NCBI GenBank assembly: GCA_910586255.1
Contig: CAJUHR010000025.1
Coordinates: forward strand, 1 to 64,000
Source of the DNA: an uncultured Lachnospiraceae bacterium
GTDB taxonomy: Bacteria > Bacillota > Clostridia > Lachnospirales > Lachnospiraceae
Length of the DNA: 64,000 bases
Direction of reading: 5' to 3'
Below the pieces are notes generated by a model, which saw nothing but the letters and a program-made list of their open reading frames with translations, did no database searches and was not told where the DNA came from. Both the position numbers and the translations under genes were made by a program. Each line of letters opens with the position of its first letter. Position 1 is the stretch's first letter. Shown here piece by piece: positions 42,678 through 51,100 of the stretch.

Positions 42678-44003
42678 ATGTCATTGAGAGTATCCGGAAA
42701 TAATTATTCTAATTATGAGAGCATGTATCAGATGATGCGCACTCTGCAGGCATCCCGGACAGCGGCAGCTTCCAGGCTGAATCAGGGACAGGCGGTTGCT
42801 CCTATTAACCGGGTTCCCCGGGTTAAGTCAGGTTCGACTCAGTATGCAGACACCTTGAAGTTTGTTCAGAACTATGGAAAAGGGATGGCCGATGTAAAGC
42901 TGAGCGCTTTCCGGCTTCAGGCGGGCAATTCGTCCGGTGTATTTTCCGGCCTGGATATCCAAAGCTCTGATACATCGGTGGCGTCTGTGGATAAGACCTT
43001 CCGTCCCAGAAAGGGCACGGAGATTGATTTGGAGGTTAAGTCCTTAGCGCAGGCCCAGCAGAATCAGAGTCAGGCGCTGGGGGCCTCAGAGAAGGCGGCA
43101 GATGATTCTGCCATGGATTTTGAGGTGACATCAGCCAGAGGGAGAAGTGTCCGGGTCAATGTAAGTGATATGGGGGTTGACGGCGCCAAAAAGACCAATG
43201 AACAGATGATGCAGGAGGCGGCAGACCAGATTAACGGCAGCCGTACAGGAGTCCGTGCCTCTGTGGCAAAGGAGGACGGCAAGGTGTCTCTGGTGCTTTC
43301 TTCCGAAAAGACCGGGGAGAGCAACAGCTTTACGGTTCAGGGCCGGATGGGAGCGGCAGAGGGCGCTCAGAATGTGGCTGCGGAGGGGCAAAATGCCCGA
43401 TATACGGTCACACAGAACGGCAACACGGTTTCCCGCAGCTCTGAGTCCAACAAGATCTCCCTGGATTACGGCAGGGTGGAGGCCACGCTTACCGGTACAG
43501 GCTCTGCCAAGGTACAGTCAGGAGTGGATTCCGACCAAGTGGTATCGGCAGTGAAGGAACTGGTGTCCAGCTACAATGAGGCCACGGATTTTCTAAAGTC
43601 CAATTCCTCCAGAGGACAGGGGACAAAGGATCAGTATGACAGCTTCAGCAGGGACATTGCAAATGAGAGAACCTTAAAGGCCGTAGGTCTTAGCTATGAC
43701 AAGAGCGGCAAGCTGCAGGTAGACGAGAAGGCCCTTAAAAAGGCGCTGAAGGATGATTTTGAAGGAACAAAGGAGATTCTGGGCGGACAGTTCGGGCTTG
43801 CGGACCGGATCACTCAGCGGGTTGATTCAGCCATGTCCACATCCTCCGGAAAACTGGTGGATCAGGATATTTCCGCGGGAATGGACAGAAATCAGGAAAG
43901 CACCTTTTCTTCCTTCCGCTATTTGTCGAACTTTTCCGGTACCGGGCCTTACAGCCTGGGGAATTATTACACTGTTGGATTGCTTTTGAATACTTTGGGC
44001 TGA
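42678..44003 (+). CDS. FliD-like protein 2 (uncharacterised)
   Basis: The 441-residue protein shows FliD-type features: a flagellin-IN-like segment (IDLEVKSLAQAQQNQSQAL), a region with VSAVKELVSSYNEATDFL, and the C-terminal stretch LKAVGLSYDKSGKLQVDEK. It then has ILGGQFGLADR, shared with the protein at 6939 (LLGGQFGMAER). Both end in the same tail (SGTGPYSLGNYYTVGLLLN here). It lacks the usual FliD N-terminal GLxSGxD. ATG at 42678 follows GAAGGTG. It shares an operon with the next gene, 13 bases away. It is probably exported and may be an alternate cap, a hook-filament accessory or a filament-bound protein. Confidence 0.75.
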   Translation: MSLRVSGNNYSNYESMYQMMRTLQASRTAAASRLNQGQAVAPINRVPRVKSGSTQYADTLKFVQNYGKGMADVKLSAFRLQAGNSSGVFSGLDIQSSDTSVASVDKTFRPRKGTEIDLEVKSLAQAQQNQSQALGASEKAADDSAMDFEVTSARGRSVRVNVSDMGVDGAKKTNEQMMQEAADQINGSRTGVRASVAKEDGKVSLVLSSEKTGESNSFTVQGRMGAAEGAQNVAAEGQNARYTVTQNGNTVSRSSESNKISLDYGRVEATLTGTGSAKVQSGVDSDQVVSAVKELVSSYNEATDFLKSNSSRGQGTKDQYDSFSRDIANERTLKAVGLSYDKSGKLQVDEKALKKALKDDFEGTKEILGGQFGLADRITQRVDSAMSTSSGKLVDQDISAGMDRNQESTFSSFRYLSNFSGTGPYSLGNYYTVGLLLNTLG

Positions 44004-44016
44004 CAGAGAGAGATGT

Positions 44017-45189
44017 ATGAACCAATTATTGTATGAAGGGCGCACCCTGGTGGGAATGGTCTCCTCCATCATCCGCCAGGATGCCATGCATGTATTATAT
44101 AATCGGCTGGATTGGGAGAGAATGTTCCGTCTGGCAGATTATCACCGGGTAGCCAATGTGGTATACTTAAGCGTCCTCGGTAAAGGGGACGCTTTGCCGA
44201 GTCGGTGGAGGGACCGCTTTTTTGAGCGGTATCAGGAAGCTTTGCTTTTTGGTGAGAATTGTGACGAGTCCTTTCGGGAGCTTTTGATGTGGCTGGATAT
44301 GCGGGAGGTTTCCTGCACATTGCTCACATCGGTTTCCATGCGGGAGCTGTATAAGCTGCCGGAGACAGCGGAGAACACCCCAGTGCAGATCCTGTTGGAT
44401 GAGGAAAATTATCTTTTGGCCAAGGGGTATCTGGTAGATCTGGGATATGAGACGGATCAGACTTATAAGGGATATGGAGAGCGAATGAGACGGATATCCG
44501 GAGTATCGGTGATCCTGTATCACAAGCTTCCTTTCCGCACATCCGGATATATCAAAAATATGCAGAGACTTCTGGAGGATTCCTACATTAAGGAACCGTA
44601 TTTGAATATTCGTGAGCTGCCTGCGGAAAGTGAGTTTATCTATCGCATGGCAAAGGCTGTCTATGGATATGTAACCGATGAGCTAAGGCTTCGTGAGGTT
44701 TTGGATCTGCAGATCTTCCATCGAGCCTGGCGGGAGGAGATCAACTGGGAAGCCGTTCAGAAAAGACTGGAGGATTTCCAGATAGATGAGCTGGCAGAAA
44801 AGCTTTTGAGAATCGCTTATATGTGGTTTGGAGATAAAAAGGATAATTATTTTACAGACCAGCCGGAGGATGTGAGTGTCTATGATATTCTGGAGGATCG
44901 GCTTTTAACCCAGGGGACTATCAATCGGGAGAGCGATATGCAGGCCTTAAGGTTGGAGAAGGCGATTCAGAAGGAGATAGAAAAAGAGAAGAGGGGAGAA
45001 GGACGGGAGCTGTTCTGGGAGAAAATCATGGATTCCTTCCGGGCATTCAGGAAAAAGCTTCGCTGGATTTTCCCCGATTACCACTATATGAGCTCTATCT
45101 ATCCTGCCGTGGAGAAGCTTCCTGTTTTGCTTCCTGTGTTTTGGGGAGTGCGGGGGTTGCGGTTTTTTTTCAGACTTTTTATCAAATAG
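44017..45189 (+). CDS. Nucleotidyltransferase-fold family protein (PF14907-like), probably degenerate
   Basis: The 390-residue protein resembles the uncharacterised nucleotidyltransferase family (NTP_transf_5), common in glycan and peptide clusters. Similar parts are ADYHRVANVVYLSVLG and LLDEENYLLAKGYLVDLGYE. In the family a DxDLLV motif should lie just there, but this copy has VQILLDEEN, so the catalytic aspartates seem lost. The helical C terminus ends in a hydrophobic segment (LPVLLPVFWGVRGLRFFF). It is joined to the FliD-like gene and may act on that protein or on flagellar glycosylation (inference). Confidence 0.65.
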   Translation: MNQLLYEGRTLVGMVSSIIRQDAMHVLYNRLDWERMFRLADYHRVANVVYLSVLGKGDALPSRWRDRFFERYQEALLFGENCDESFRELLMWLDMREVSCTLLTSVSMRELYKLPETAENTPVQILLDEENYLLAKGYLVDLGYETDQTYKGYGERMRRISGVSVILYHKLPFRTSGYIKNMQRLLEDSYIKEPYLNIRELPAESEFIYRMAKAVYGYVTDELRLREVLDLQIFHRAWREEINWEAVQKRLEDFQIDELAEKLLRIAYMWFGDKKDNYFTDQPEDVSVYDILEDRLLTQGTINRESDMQALRLEKAIQKEIEKEKRGEGRELFWEKIMDSFRAFRKKLRWIFPDYHYMSSIYPAVEKLPVLLPVFWGVRGLRFFFRLFIK

Positions 45190-45230
45190 AAAAATCCCAC
45201 AAAATAATATGCTTATTTTGTGGGATTTTT
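45190..45230. terminator. Bidirectional terminator between converging operons
   Basis: An 18-base perfect stem (45190-45207 with 45213-45230) has core CCCACAAAATAA and flanking A and T runs on both strands. It ends the plus-strand operon and the minus-strand flgM-csrA operon. Confidence 0.95.
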
Positions 45231-45235
45231 TGTTC

Positions 45236-45487
45236 TTACTTTTCGGAATTTTCCGAGTCGATCTGCTTTTTAAACAGAGACTGAAACATCCGCACAGAAT
45301 TCATATCCGGAGTCAAGGCGTTCTTGTTGGTCTGCTCCGCCTCCGAAAGCTCCTCGCGCAGGATGGATATCTGTTTTGGCGCGTCAATAGCTACCCGGAC
45401 ACCGTCCGATGCACATTCAATGATAGTGATACGAATGTTATCCCCTATTAAAATACTCTCATTTTTTTTACGTCTCAGTATCAGCAT
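45236..45487 (-). CDS. csrA: Translational regulator CsrA
   Basis: CsrA is a dimeric RNA-binding protein that represses translation of flagellin mRNA and is sequestered by FliW. MLILRRKKNESILIGDNIRI is the RNA-binding strand, and GVRVAIDAPKQISILREEL the second half. At 83 residues it is longer than usual (61-75), with a C-terminal tail after the conserved core. The start is ATG at 45487 behind GGGAGTGAC, rather than the upstream GTG. It overlaps the fliW end, as is standard in Firmicutes. Confidence 0.95.
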   Translation of the reverse strand: MLILRRKKNESILIGDNIRITIIECASDGVRVAIDAPKQISILREELSEAEQTNKNALTPDMNSVRMFQSLFKKQIDSENSEK

Positions 45488-45947
45488 GACCGTCACTCCC
45501 ATTTGCTGAACCGGCTACCGTTGGAAAAGAACGCAGCTCATGACGATATCCATAAGGGGAATTTTCCAAAATAACCTGTATTCCATGGCGCGTCTGCGGA
45601 TTCACTACCAGAGGACATTTCAGATTGACTGTATTTTCCAGATAATTGTTCCGCACGACACAGATTGAATAGTACGAAAGCTCTCCCGCATCCTGTACTC
45701 CCAGGCAGGCAAGCTCCTCAGAGGACAGAACAGGCAAGTAGTCAGGACAAAGGAGGAAAGGATTGATCAATACAAATCCCACCTTGCTCTCCTCCACTGA
45801 CAGAAGCAAAAGCATAGAATCATCATCTTCGTTCAAATACAGGAGGAGATATTTTGTCAGCTTCGGAAAACCAAAGAGACCATCGGAGAATATAAGCAGA
45901 TCTTTCTCTTCATATTCTACGACACCATAATCCGTTTGTATTGTCAT
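45468..45947 (-). CDS. fliW: Flagellar assembly factor FliW
   Basis: FliW binds flagellin and CsrA in turn, so that flagellin synthesis tracks export. The 159 residues show the family start (TIQTDYGVVEYEEKDLLIF, GLFGFPKLTKYLLL) and PLVVNPQTRHGIQVILENS near the end. The last 20 residues are a polar tail overlapping csrA. It is the sixth gene of the flgM operon. Confidence 0.95.
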   Translation of the reverse strand: MTIQTDYGVVEYEEKDLLIFSDGLFGFPKLTKYLLLYLNEDDDSMLLLLSVEESKVGFVLINPFLLCPDYLPVLSSEELACLGVQDAGELSYYSICVVRNNYLENTVNLKCPLVVNPQTRHGIQVILENSPYGYRHELRSFPTVAGSANGSDGHADTET

Positions 45948-45962
45948 ATCGAATCAACACTC

Positions 45963-46556
45963 CTATGTGAATAGATTAATATTACTTCCCGGATTGCCGT
46001 CCCGGGGAGGAACATAGTTGAAACCACCCAGATACTCCACATGTACCTGCGGCCTTTGCGTGATAACCGTCATAACCAGAGGCGGCAAATAGGTAAGATC
46101 ACCCCGGGCAACCCGCATCTCAAAGGCGCCTCTCTGTGCCGTATAGGATGTACTTGGATTTACAATCGGATCCGGAACAGATGAGGCGGCAGAGGCTGTC
46201 ACAGCAGGAGCTGAATAAATCTCTGAGGAAGAGGCGGCTGCTGCGACTGTGGCAGACTGTTTCATAACCGGGACAGAAGGCTGCTGTGCCTTTCTGGAAG
46301 CAAGTTGCTGAAACGACACTTCCTGAGCTTGCGGCGTCACATTTGCATTGGCATGGGAGAAGGTCTGATTGATCCTTGTAAGATCTCCCATAGGAACAGA
46401 ACCCTGGGTATGAGGGTTGCTCCGATGCATGGATATATGGCGGGCAATTGCTTTTCTTCTTTCAATGTCTACAGAGTCTGAGCTTACCAGTTTGGCATTC
46501 TGGGTAAATCGAACCATCTGTATCGGTTCGGTTGTGATTCTTATTAACGGTCCCAT
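45963..46556 (-). CDS. YviE-position flagellar operon protein (DUF6470-like)
   Basis: This 197-residue protein lies between flgL and fliW, exactly where Bacillus has yviE. The N terminus MGPLIRITTEPIQMVRFTQN and C-terminal VHVEYLGGFNYVPPRDGNP resemble that family. The middle is Ala/Ser-rich and low in complexity (VAAAASSSEIYSAPAVTASA). No signal peptide is seen. Its role is unknown; the position suggests filament or hook-junction biogenesis. AAGGAGGCT precedes the start. Confidence 0.75.
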   Translation of the reverse strand: MGPLIRITTEPIQMVRFTQNAKLVSSDSVDIERRKAIARHISMHRSNPHTQGSVPMGDLTRINQTFSHANANVTPQAQEVSFQQLASRKAQQPSVPVMKQSATVAAAASSSEIYSAPAVTASAASSVPDPIVNPSTSYTAQRGAFEMRVARGDLTYLPPLVMTVITQRPQVHVEYLGGFNYVPPRDGNPGSNINLFT

Positions 46557-46602
46557 AAAAAGCCTCCTTTCTTTAAAATTATAACAATTACCAATAAAAA
46601 TT

Positions 46603-47781
46603 TTATCTTACAAAGTCAAAAAGTGATGAGTTCATCAGCTTGGAGCCTACCTGGAGAGCAGCATTGTAAGAATACTGATGGTTGAACATCTCCATAATCG
46701 CCTCATAGGGATCCGCTCCTAAAGCATCCTTATACTGCTCAGTCAGGGAATCCTCGATGGAATCAAGACGCTTTGAGGTGTCCTCCAAAAGCTTGTATTT
46801 GTTGCCTAAGTCAGAGTAGACGGTGCTGATAGTGTGCTCCGTAACAGCCATTCGGTCCATGGTAGAGCCCAGGCGGTCGTCCAACACGTCCTTGTCACCA
46901 GTGGTCTGGTAGTCATTGATGGAGAGAATGGCGCGGCCGATGAGGGCTATGGGGCTTTCGTTCAGAGCTTCCTCAAACTTTGCATCGGCGCCGTTCGGAT
47001 TATTACCATTGTTGGTTAATGTACGGATAGCATCCGAGTTCAAACCGGTCAACACATTCATACCGCCTGTATACGTATCAACCAATGTGCTGTGGTCACT
47101 GATGTCTCCGTAACCCAGATCCATACGGCCTTGCTCAGACATTGCCTTTATCAGCTTTTCCTGATCTCCAAGAGGATTACCATTGGAATCCGTACCAGAC
47201 ATAAGCTCAAATTCAAAATCACCCTTTCCATCAGAATGATATTTCATCTGAAATTCTGTTACATCTGTTTCACCAGGAAACACATGACGGTAGGTCAGTG
47301 TTACATTGGCCTGATCATTGGGTTCCAGACTGATATCTAAGCTAAAGGGGGTGGTAGATACATCATTACCGCCATATACATAGAAATCCTGATACTGGGT
47401 ATTCAGATCATTGGCAATGGTCCGTACCTTCTGCATCAGATCCTCTTTGATAGTCTGAATATCGTGCTCTCCGGTGGTAGTGGCTGTCTTGGCATACTCT
47501 ACCTGGACCTTTGCCTTGGAAAGAGTATCCTGAATATCCCGCGCGCCCAATTCCTGCTGGTAAAGACGGTTTTTAACATCTGTAATCAGCGTGTTTTTTG
47601 CTTTGGTATCCAGATATTGCTGATCAATTTTCTTGCCTGTATAGTAGGCCAAAGGATTCTCAGCGGCAGTCTCATAGGCGGCTCCGCTGGTGATCTTGTT
47701 CATGCTTTTGTTGAGTTTAAGGTGAACATTATTGACAGAAGATGTAAACTTTCTGTAGGTTGACGCATTGGTTACGCGCAT
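46603..47781 (-). CDS. flgL: Hook-filament junction protein FlgL
   Basis: FlgL (HAP3) joins FlgK to the filament. The 392 residues begin RVTNASTYRKFTSSVNNVHL, followed by flagellin-like N-terminal helices (KLNKSMNKITSGAAYETAAE), and end with the helix YEAIMEMFNHQYSYNAALQV. The centre (about 150-260) is less conserved and its DNA is AT-richer than the ends. GGAGGTATTAC precedes the ATG. It follows flgK after 80 bases. Confidence 0.95.
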   Translation of the reverse strand: MRVTNASTYRKFTSSVNNVHLKLNKSMNKITSGAAYETAAENPLAYYTGKKIDQQYLDTKAKNTLITDVKNRLYQQELGARDIQDTLSKAKVQVEYAKTATTTGEHDIQTIKEDLMQKVRTIANDLNTQYQDFYVYGGNDVSTTPFSLDISLEPNDQANVTLTYRHVFPGETDVTEFQMKYHSDGKGDFEFELMSGTDSNGNPLGDQEKLIKAMSEQGRMDLGYGDISDHSTLVDTYTGGMNVLTGLNSDAIRTLTNNGNNPNGADAKFEEALNESPIALIGRAILSINDYQTTGDKDVLDDRLGSTMDRMAVTEHTISTVYSDLGNKYKLLEDTSKRLDSIEDSLTEQYKDALGADPYEAIMEMFNHQYSYNAALQVGSKLMNSSLFDFVR

Positions 47782-47861
47782 TGTAATACCTCCATAATTC
47801 GTTATAGTTATACACTTAGCGGCTGGATGGTCAACCGCTAAATGATTGCTCTATAGTTTCA

Positions 47862-49628
47862 TTAACGCCCTACAAGGCCGGTGTTATTGATCAGAACATT
47901 GAGTGCCTCGTCAAGGGTAGTCATAAGCCGGGATGCTGCATTGTACGCGGACATATATGCCATCATGCTGGCTGCCTCTTCATCTAAGCTGACACCGGAT
48001 ATGGAATCCCTGGAGCTCTGAATGCCGTTTAATACCGTCACATTGGTCTTTAAGGACTGGGTGTTGGTGTAGGAATCATTGGCCAGGATAGTAGCAGTGT
48101 AGTTCATATAATCGGCAAAGGAGTTATTCTCCAAATCGATAGGGTCAAAATTAATTGTAGTGCCGTCTGCACCTACAAAAGTATTCTTTGATAAAGGCCA
48201 GGAAGCAGACATAGCCCCCAAAAGATTAAGCACAGTCATATTAGCGCTTTCTCCTGCAGTGCCTACATGGACATCACCGCTGCTCCACTTAGTATTGATA
48301 GAAATATTACCAGCAGTGATACCAGCTTCAGCGGAGGTGTCTTTATTGACAAGCAAAAAGGCGTTATTCTTATCAGGACCCGCTGTTCCAGCCTTATTGA
48401 TCTCATTGATCACATGGGCAAAGGAAGAAGCAAGAGTGTCCAATTGTCCCCGGTAAAACTCATAGCCTTTTATACTTCCATTTGATCCGTCTTTCCATAA
48501 CATATCCAAACTGGCCTGGACAGAACCGCCGTTTACCGGAAGGTGGGGATCCGTATTATTGGGACCTAATTTGACTGTATTCGGGTTAGGCTGTGTGATC
48601 TGCACACTGTTGTTTGCAGCTGTGGTATATTTATATGCAGAGCCGGTAAAAGTAATCTGAATACTGGTTGGGTCATCGGGATTCTGTAGAGAAATATCAA
48701 CATTTCCCATATTCTCATATCCACTTCCCACCGTTCCCTCTATAAGAGTAAGACGCTGGGGTGCACCCTGATCATCCACATAAAGCATTTCAACCCGCAA
48801 ATCATCCGGCCAATTCTTCTTTTCAAAAGGATGGCCATTGGCATCCAGATGATAGGTCTCGCTCAGATCTTCATTTCCATTGGCATCCACCCCGTCATGG
48901 GCAAAATCCTTATAATAGCTGACCTCAATGGGAATATAGCTGGCCAGCTCATCCAACAGCAAATTCCGCTCATCCATCAGCTCCAAGCTGGGCTGACCAA
49001 AGATCTGATTGTCCTTGATCTGCCGGTTCAGGGTGCTGATCTGCTTTAAGATGTCATTGATTTCTTGTTCAGCGCCGTTCTGGGTAGAGCTGGAGCCGTC
49101 CAAACGGGTGTATTCGGCCTTCTCTGCCTCAGTAATCTGCCGGTCCGCGTCATTAAGAAGGTTGGTCAGCGCCTGCATCCGGGCCCGCAGCTCGGATTCA
49201 TAAATCGGGTCATTGACTTTGGATACATCCTGCATGTTGTCTAAGCAGGTCTGAATCTCATTGAACGCCATATGGATTCCGTTGATGGTGCTCTCGTCAA
49301 GCACTCTGGACAGACGGTCAAGGGAGGTCTGGAAAGCATCTGCATATCCGGACTTTTTGATCTGGTCCCGGTACTGGGCATCCAGATAGGGGTCCCGAAG
49401 CTGAGTGACCGTATCCATATGCACGCCAAAACCCACTACCGTCTCGGAGCCGTTGGTGTAGTGGGCAACGGGGTGTGTATAGTTCAGGCTGGATGTCTTA
49501 AGCGCCTGTCTTGTGTATCCTGGTGTATTCATGTTAGCAAGGTTCTGGCCGACAATATCCAACCGCTTCTGATTCGCCTGCAGGGCGGAATAGGCAGTGG
49601 TAAATCCGGCGAAGGTTGCTCGCAGCAT
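47862..49628 (-). CDS. flgK: Hook-associated protein FlgK
   Basis: FlgK (HAP1) is the first junction zone. The 588 residues begin LRATFAGFTTAYSALQANQK and LDIVGQNLANMNTPGYTRQ, and end with the conserved SGVSLDEEAASMMAYMSAYN and ASRLMTTLDEALNVLINNTG. ATG at 49628 has GGAGGAAGA upstream, and the frame extends five codons further without a site. The variable middle domain is AT-richer. Confidence 0.96.
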   Translation of the reverse strand: MLRATFAGFTTAYSALQANQKRLDIVGQNLANMNTPGYTRQALKTSSLNYTHPVAHYTNGSETVVGFGVHMDTVTQLRDPYLDAQYRDQIKKSGYADAFQTSLDRLSRVLDESTINGIHMAFNEIQTCLDNMQDVSKVNDPIYESELRARMQALTNLLNDADRQITEAEKAEYTRLDGSSSTQNGAEQEINDILKQISTLNRQIKDNQIFGQPSLELMDERNLLLDELASYIPIEVSYYKDFAHDGVDANGNEDLSETYHLDANGHPFEKKNWPDDLRVEMLYVDDQGAPQRLTLIEGTVGSGYENMGNVDISLQNPDDPTSIQITFTGSAYKYTTAANNSVQITQPNPNTVKLGPNNTDPHLPVNGGSVQASLDMLWKDGSNGSIKGYEFYRGQLDTLASSFAHVINEINKAGTAGPDKNNAFLLVNKDTSAEAGITAGNISINTKWSSGDVHVGTAGESANMTVLNLLGAMSASWPLSKNTFVGADGTTINFDPIDLENNSFADYMNYTATILANDSYTNTQSLKTNVTVLNGIQSSRDSISGVSLDEEAASMMAYMSAYNAASRLMTTLDEALNVLINNTGLVGR

Positions 49629-49699
49629 AATATCTTCCTCCAAGTATTTCTTTCTATATTATAATGAATTGCGCAAACGCGCGTCAAAAGGCTTCGGAT

Positions 49700-50182
49700 T
49701 TACACATATTTGGTGTGCAGCTTTGAAGGGCCGGGGGAGGTCTGACTGAGATTGCCCGTGTTGTCATAGGAGCTGCCCTGCTGCCTTCCAATGGCTATCT
49801 GAAGCTCATGGATTCTCGTGTTAAGAATCTGTTCTGAGGCGTCACGGGCAGAGCCAAGCCTTTTTAGCTGCCGTTCCAGATCCTGGAACAAAGGGGACAA
49901 AAGTGAATGTCCGGCCGGGTCAGCCTTCTCAAGAATCTGGCGGAAGGTAAGGGACTTCCATCCCAGAGAGTCCGCCAGGCGAAGCCTGCGCTGCTCCAAA
50001 CCCCGCAGCTTTAAGATGGCGGCCTGCTCCTCCTGGATAAAGCTGTCCATGAGATAATGCCGTCTGTCTGTAGCGGCTGAAGCCTTCTCCTCCTCAATGC
50101 GGGCAATATCCTCTGCCGCGGCAATCAGCTGCTTAATGACAGAGGCAAATTCTTCCAAGGTCTGTTGTGTGTTTTGATCCAT
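49700..50182 (-). CDS. flgN: Flagellar export chaperone FlgN
   Basis: FlgN escorts FlgK and FlgL to the gate. The 160-residue helical protein lies between flgM and flgK, as in Bacillus (yvyG). Motifs are general: EEFASVIKQLIAAAEDIARI, then AILKLRGLEQRRLRLADSLG. The C terminus after about 135 is Ser/Gly/Pro-rich and probably flexible. The call rests on size, composition and strict gene order. Confidence 0.9.
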   Translation of the reverse strand: MDQNTQQTLEEFASVIKQLIAAAEDIARIEEEKASAATDRRHYLMDSFIQEEQAAILKLRGLEQRRLRLADSLGWKSLTFRQILEKADPAGHSLLSPLFQDLERQLKRLGSARDASEQILNTRIHELQIAIGRQQGSSYDNTGNLSQTSPGPSKLHTKYV

Positions 50183-50231
50183 AAATATTTAGTAAACTCC
50201 CTTCTGTTCCCCTTCGGGGTGCCGGCGTCTG

Positions 50232-50534
50232 TCAGCCTAAGCCAAGCATCCGTCCGGCTATTCTCTGGGCATCGGGCTGATAAGTTCCATCGGCAATCCT
50301 GCGGCCTAACTCCTGCACACGTTCCGGACTGGGGCCGCTGCCAAGCTGGGCAGTGGCTCTGCGGGCTAATATGCGGGCAAAGCTTTCATCATCGTCCTGG
50401 GAAATACGCGTTCTCTGGATATTTACCGTATCATAATCGCCCTTTACCGCTGCCGGCTGAGCCGCCCGCTTGCGCGGTGTGGAGACCGGCGCGCGATACG
50501 GGGTGTTGTTCGTGGTCTGAAATATAACGTTCAT
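50232..50534 (-). CDS. flgM: Anti-sigma-28 factor FlgM
   Basis: FlgM holds the flagellar sigma factor until it is exported through the finished hook. The 100 residues end with the sigma-binding helices RVQELGRRIADGTYQPDAQR and IAGRMLGLG, with VNIQRTRISQDDDESFARIL before. The first half is polar and unfolded, as expected. ATG at 50534 follows GGGAGGTAGCT. A sigma-28-type box 45 bases upstream implies a feedback loop. It heads the operon to csrA. Confidence 0.94.
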   Translation of the reverse strand: MNVIFQTTNNTPYRAPVSTPRKRAAQPAAVKGDYDTVNIQRTRISQDDDESFARILARRATAQLGSGPSPERVQELGRRIADGTYQPDAQRIAGRMLGLG

Positions 50535-50578
50535 AGCTACCTCCCTTCTATGGATGCAGGTAAATCCTATATGTTCTA

Positions 50579-50605
50579 AATATCGGCAGATTTTCAAAAG
50601 ACATA
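50579..50605 (-). promoter_or_regulatory. Candidate sigma-28 promoter of the flgM-csrA operon
   Basis: On the minus strand GCCGATAT (50586 down to 50579) lies 45 bases before the flgM ATG, with the T-rich -35-like TTAT 15 bases further upstream. Confidence 0.6.
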
Positions 50606-50799
50606 ACATTGGCTGGGTTTTTTTTGCACAAAATTATAACAAAAACATTTACAACATTTACAAATTTCCAAATATCGATTTTACCATCTTGTACAAAAAG
50701 GGAAAAACGAATATAATACATCTATGGATAAAGAGCGCAATCTGTATCAACAGTCTGTATCAATAGGAAGCGGAAAAAGAGCTTTTGACGCTTCTGTCA

Positions 50800-50826
50800 T
50801 TAATATTAGCCAAAACGCGCCGATAT
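50800..50826 (+). promoter_or_regulatory. Candidate sigma-28 promoter of the FliK-like/FlhX operon
   Basis: GCCGATAT at 50819-50826 is preceded by TTAATATT beginning 19 bases upstream. The next gene starts at 51101, so the leader would be long (about 265 bases) and contains the inverted repeat at 50905-50962. Confidence 0.5.
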
Positions 50827-50904
50827 ATAAAAGATAAGTCTGCGGATATATGATATTAATGTCTGCTCTCAAATCTTATAAAATCAGGCAATATGTACCC
50901 GTGA

Positions 50905-50962
50905 GCCAAATGATTTGTCAACACGGTTCCTTATTTCAAGATAAGTCACCCAATCATTTGGC
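50905..50962. repeat. Inverted repeat in the flgM/fliK-like gap
   Basis: Perfect 11-base arms GCCAAATGATT (50905-50915) and AATCATTTGGC (50952-50962), with an inner CTTAT/ATAAG hairpin. There is no T run, so it is not a plain terminator. It may be a structured leader or a small element. Confidence 0.6.
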
Positions 50963-51100
50963 AAATAAGTATGCTCATGAGTATAAAAATAAATAAAAAG
51001 TATTATTTTAAGAGACAGAAGCGACAGGGAAGATTTTCCCGATGGGAATGATGCAGGATCGGTGCCATCGGAACTGTTGCAGACGGAAGCTGGAGGACAT

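Larger units (their letters stand above)
50535..51100. other. Divergent intergenic region flgM / fliK-like gene
   Basis: The AT-rich gap has back-to-back sigma-28-type elements (minus at 50579, plus at 50819) and a long inverted repeat (50905-50962). No real gene is seen. Reading frames here are shadows in AT-rich sequence. Confidence 0.55.
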
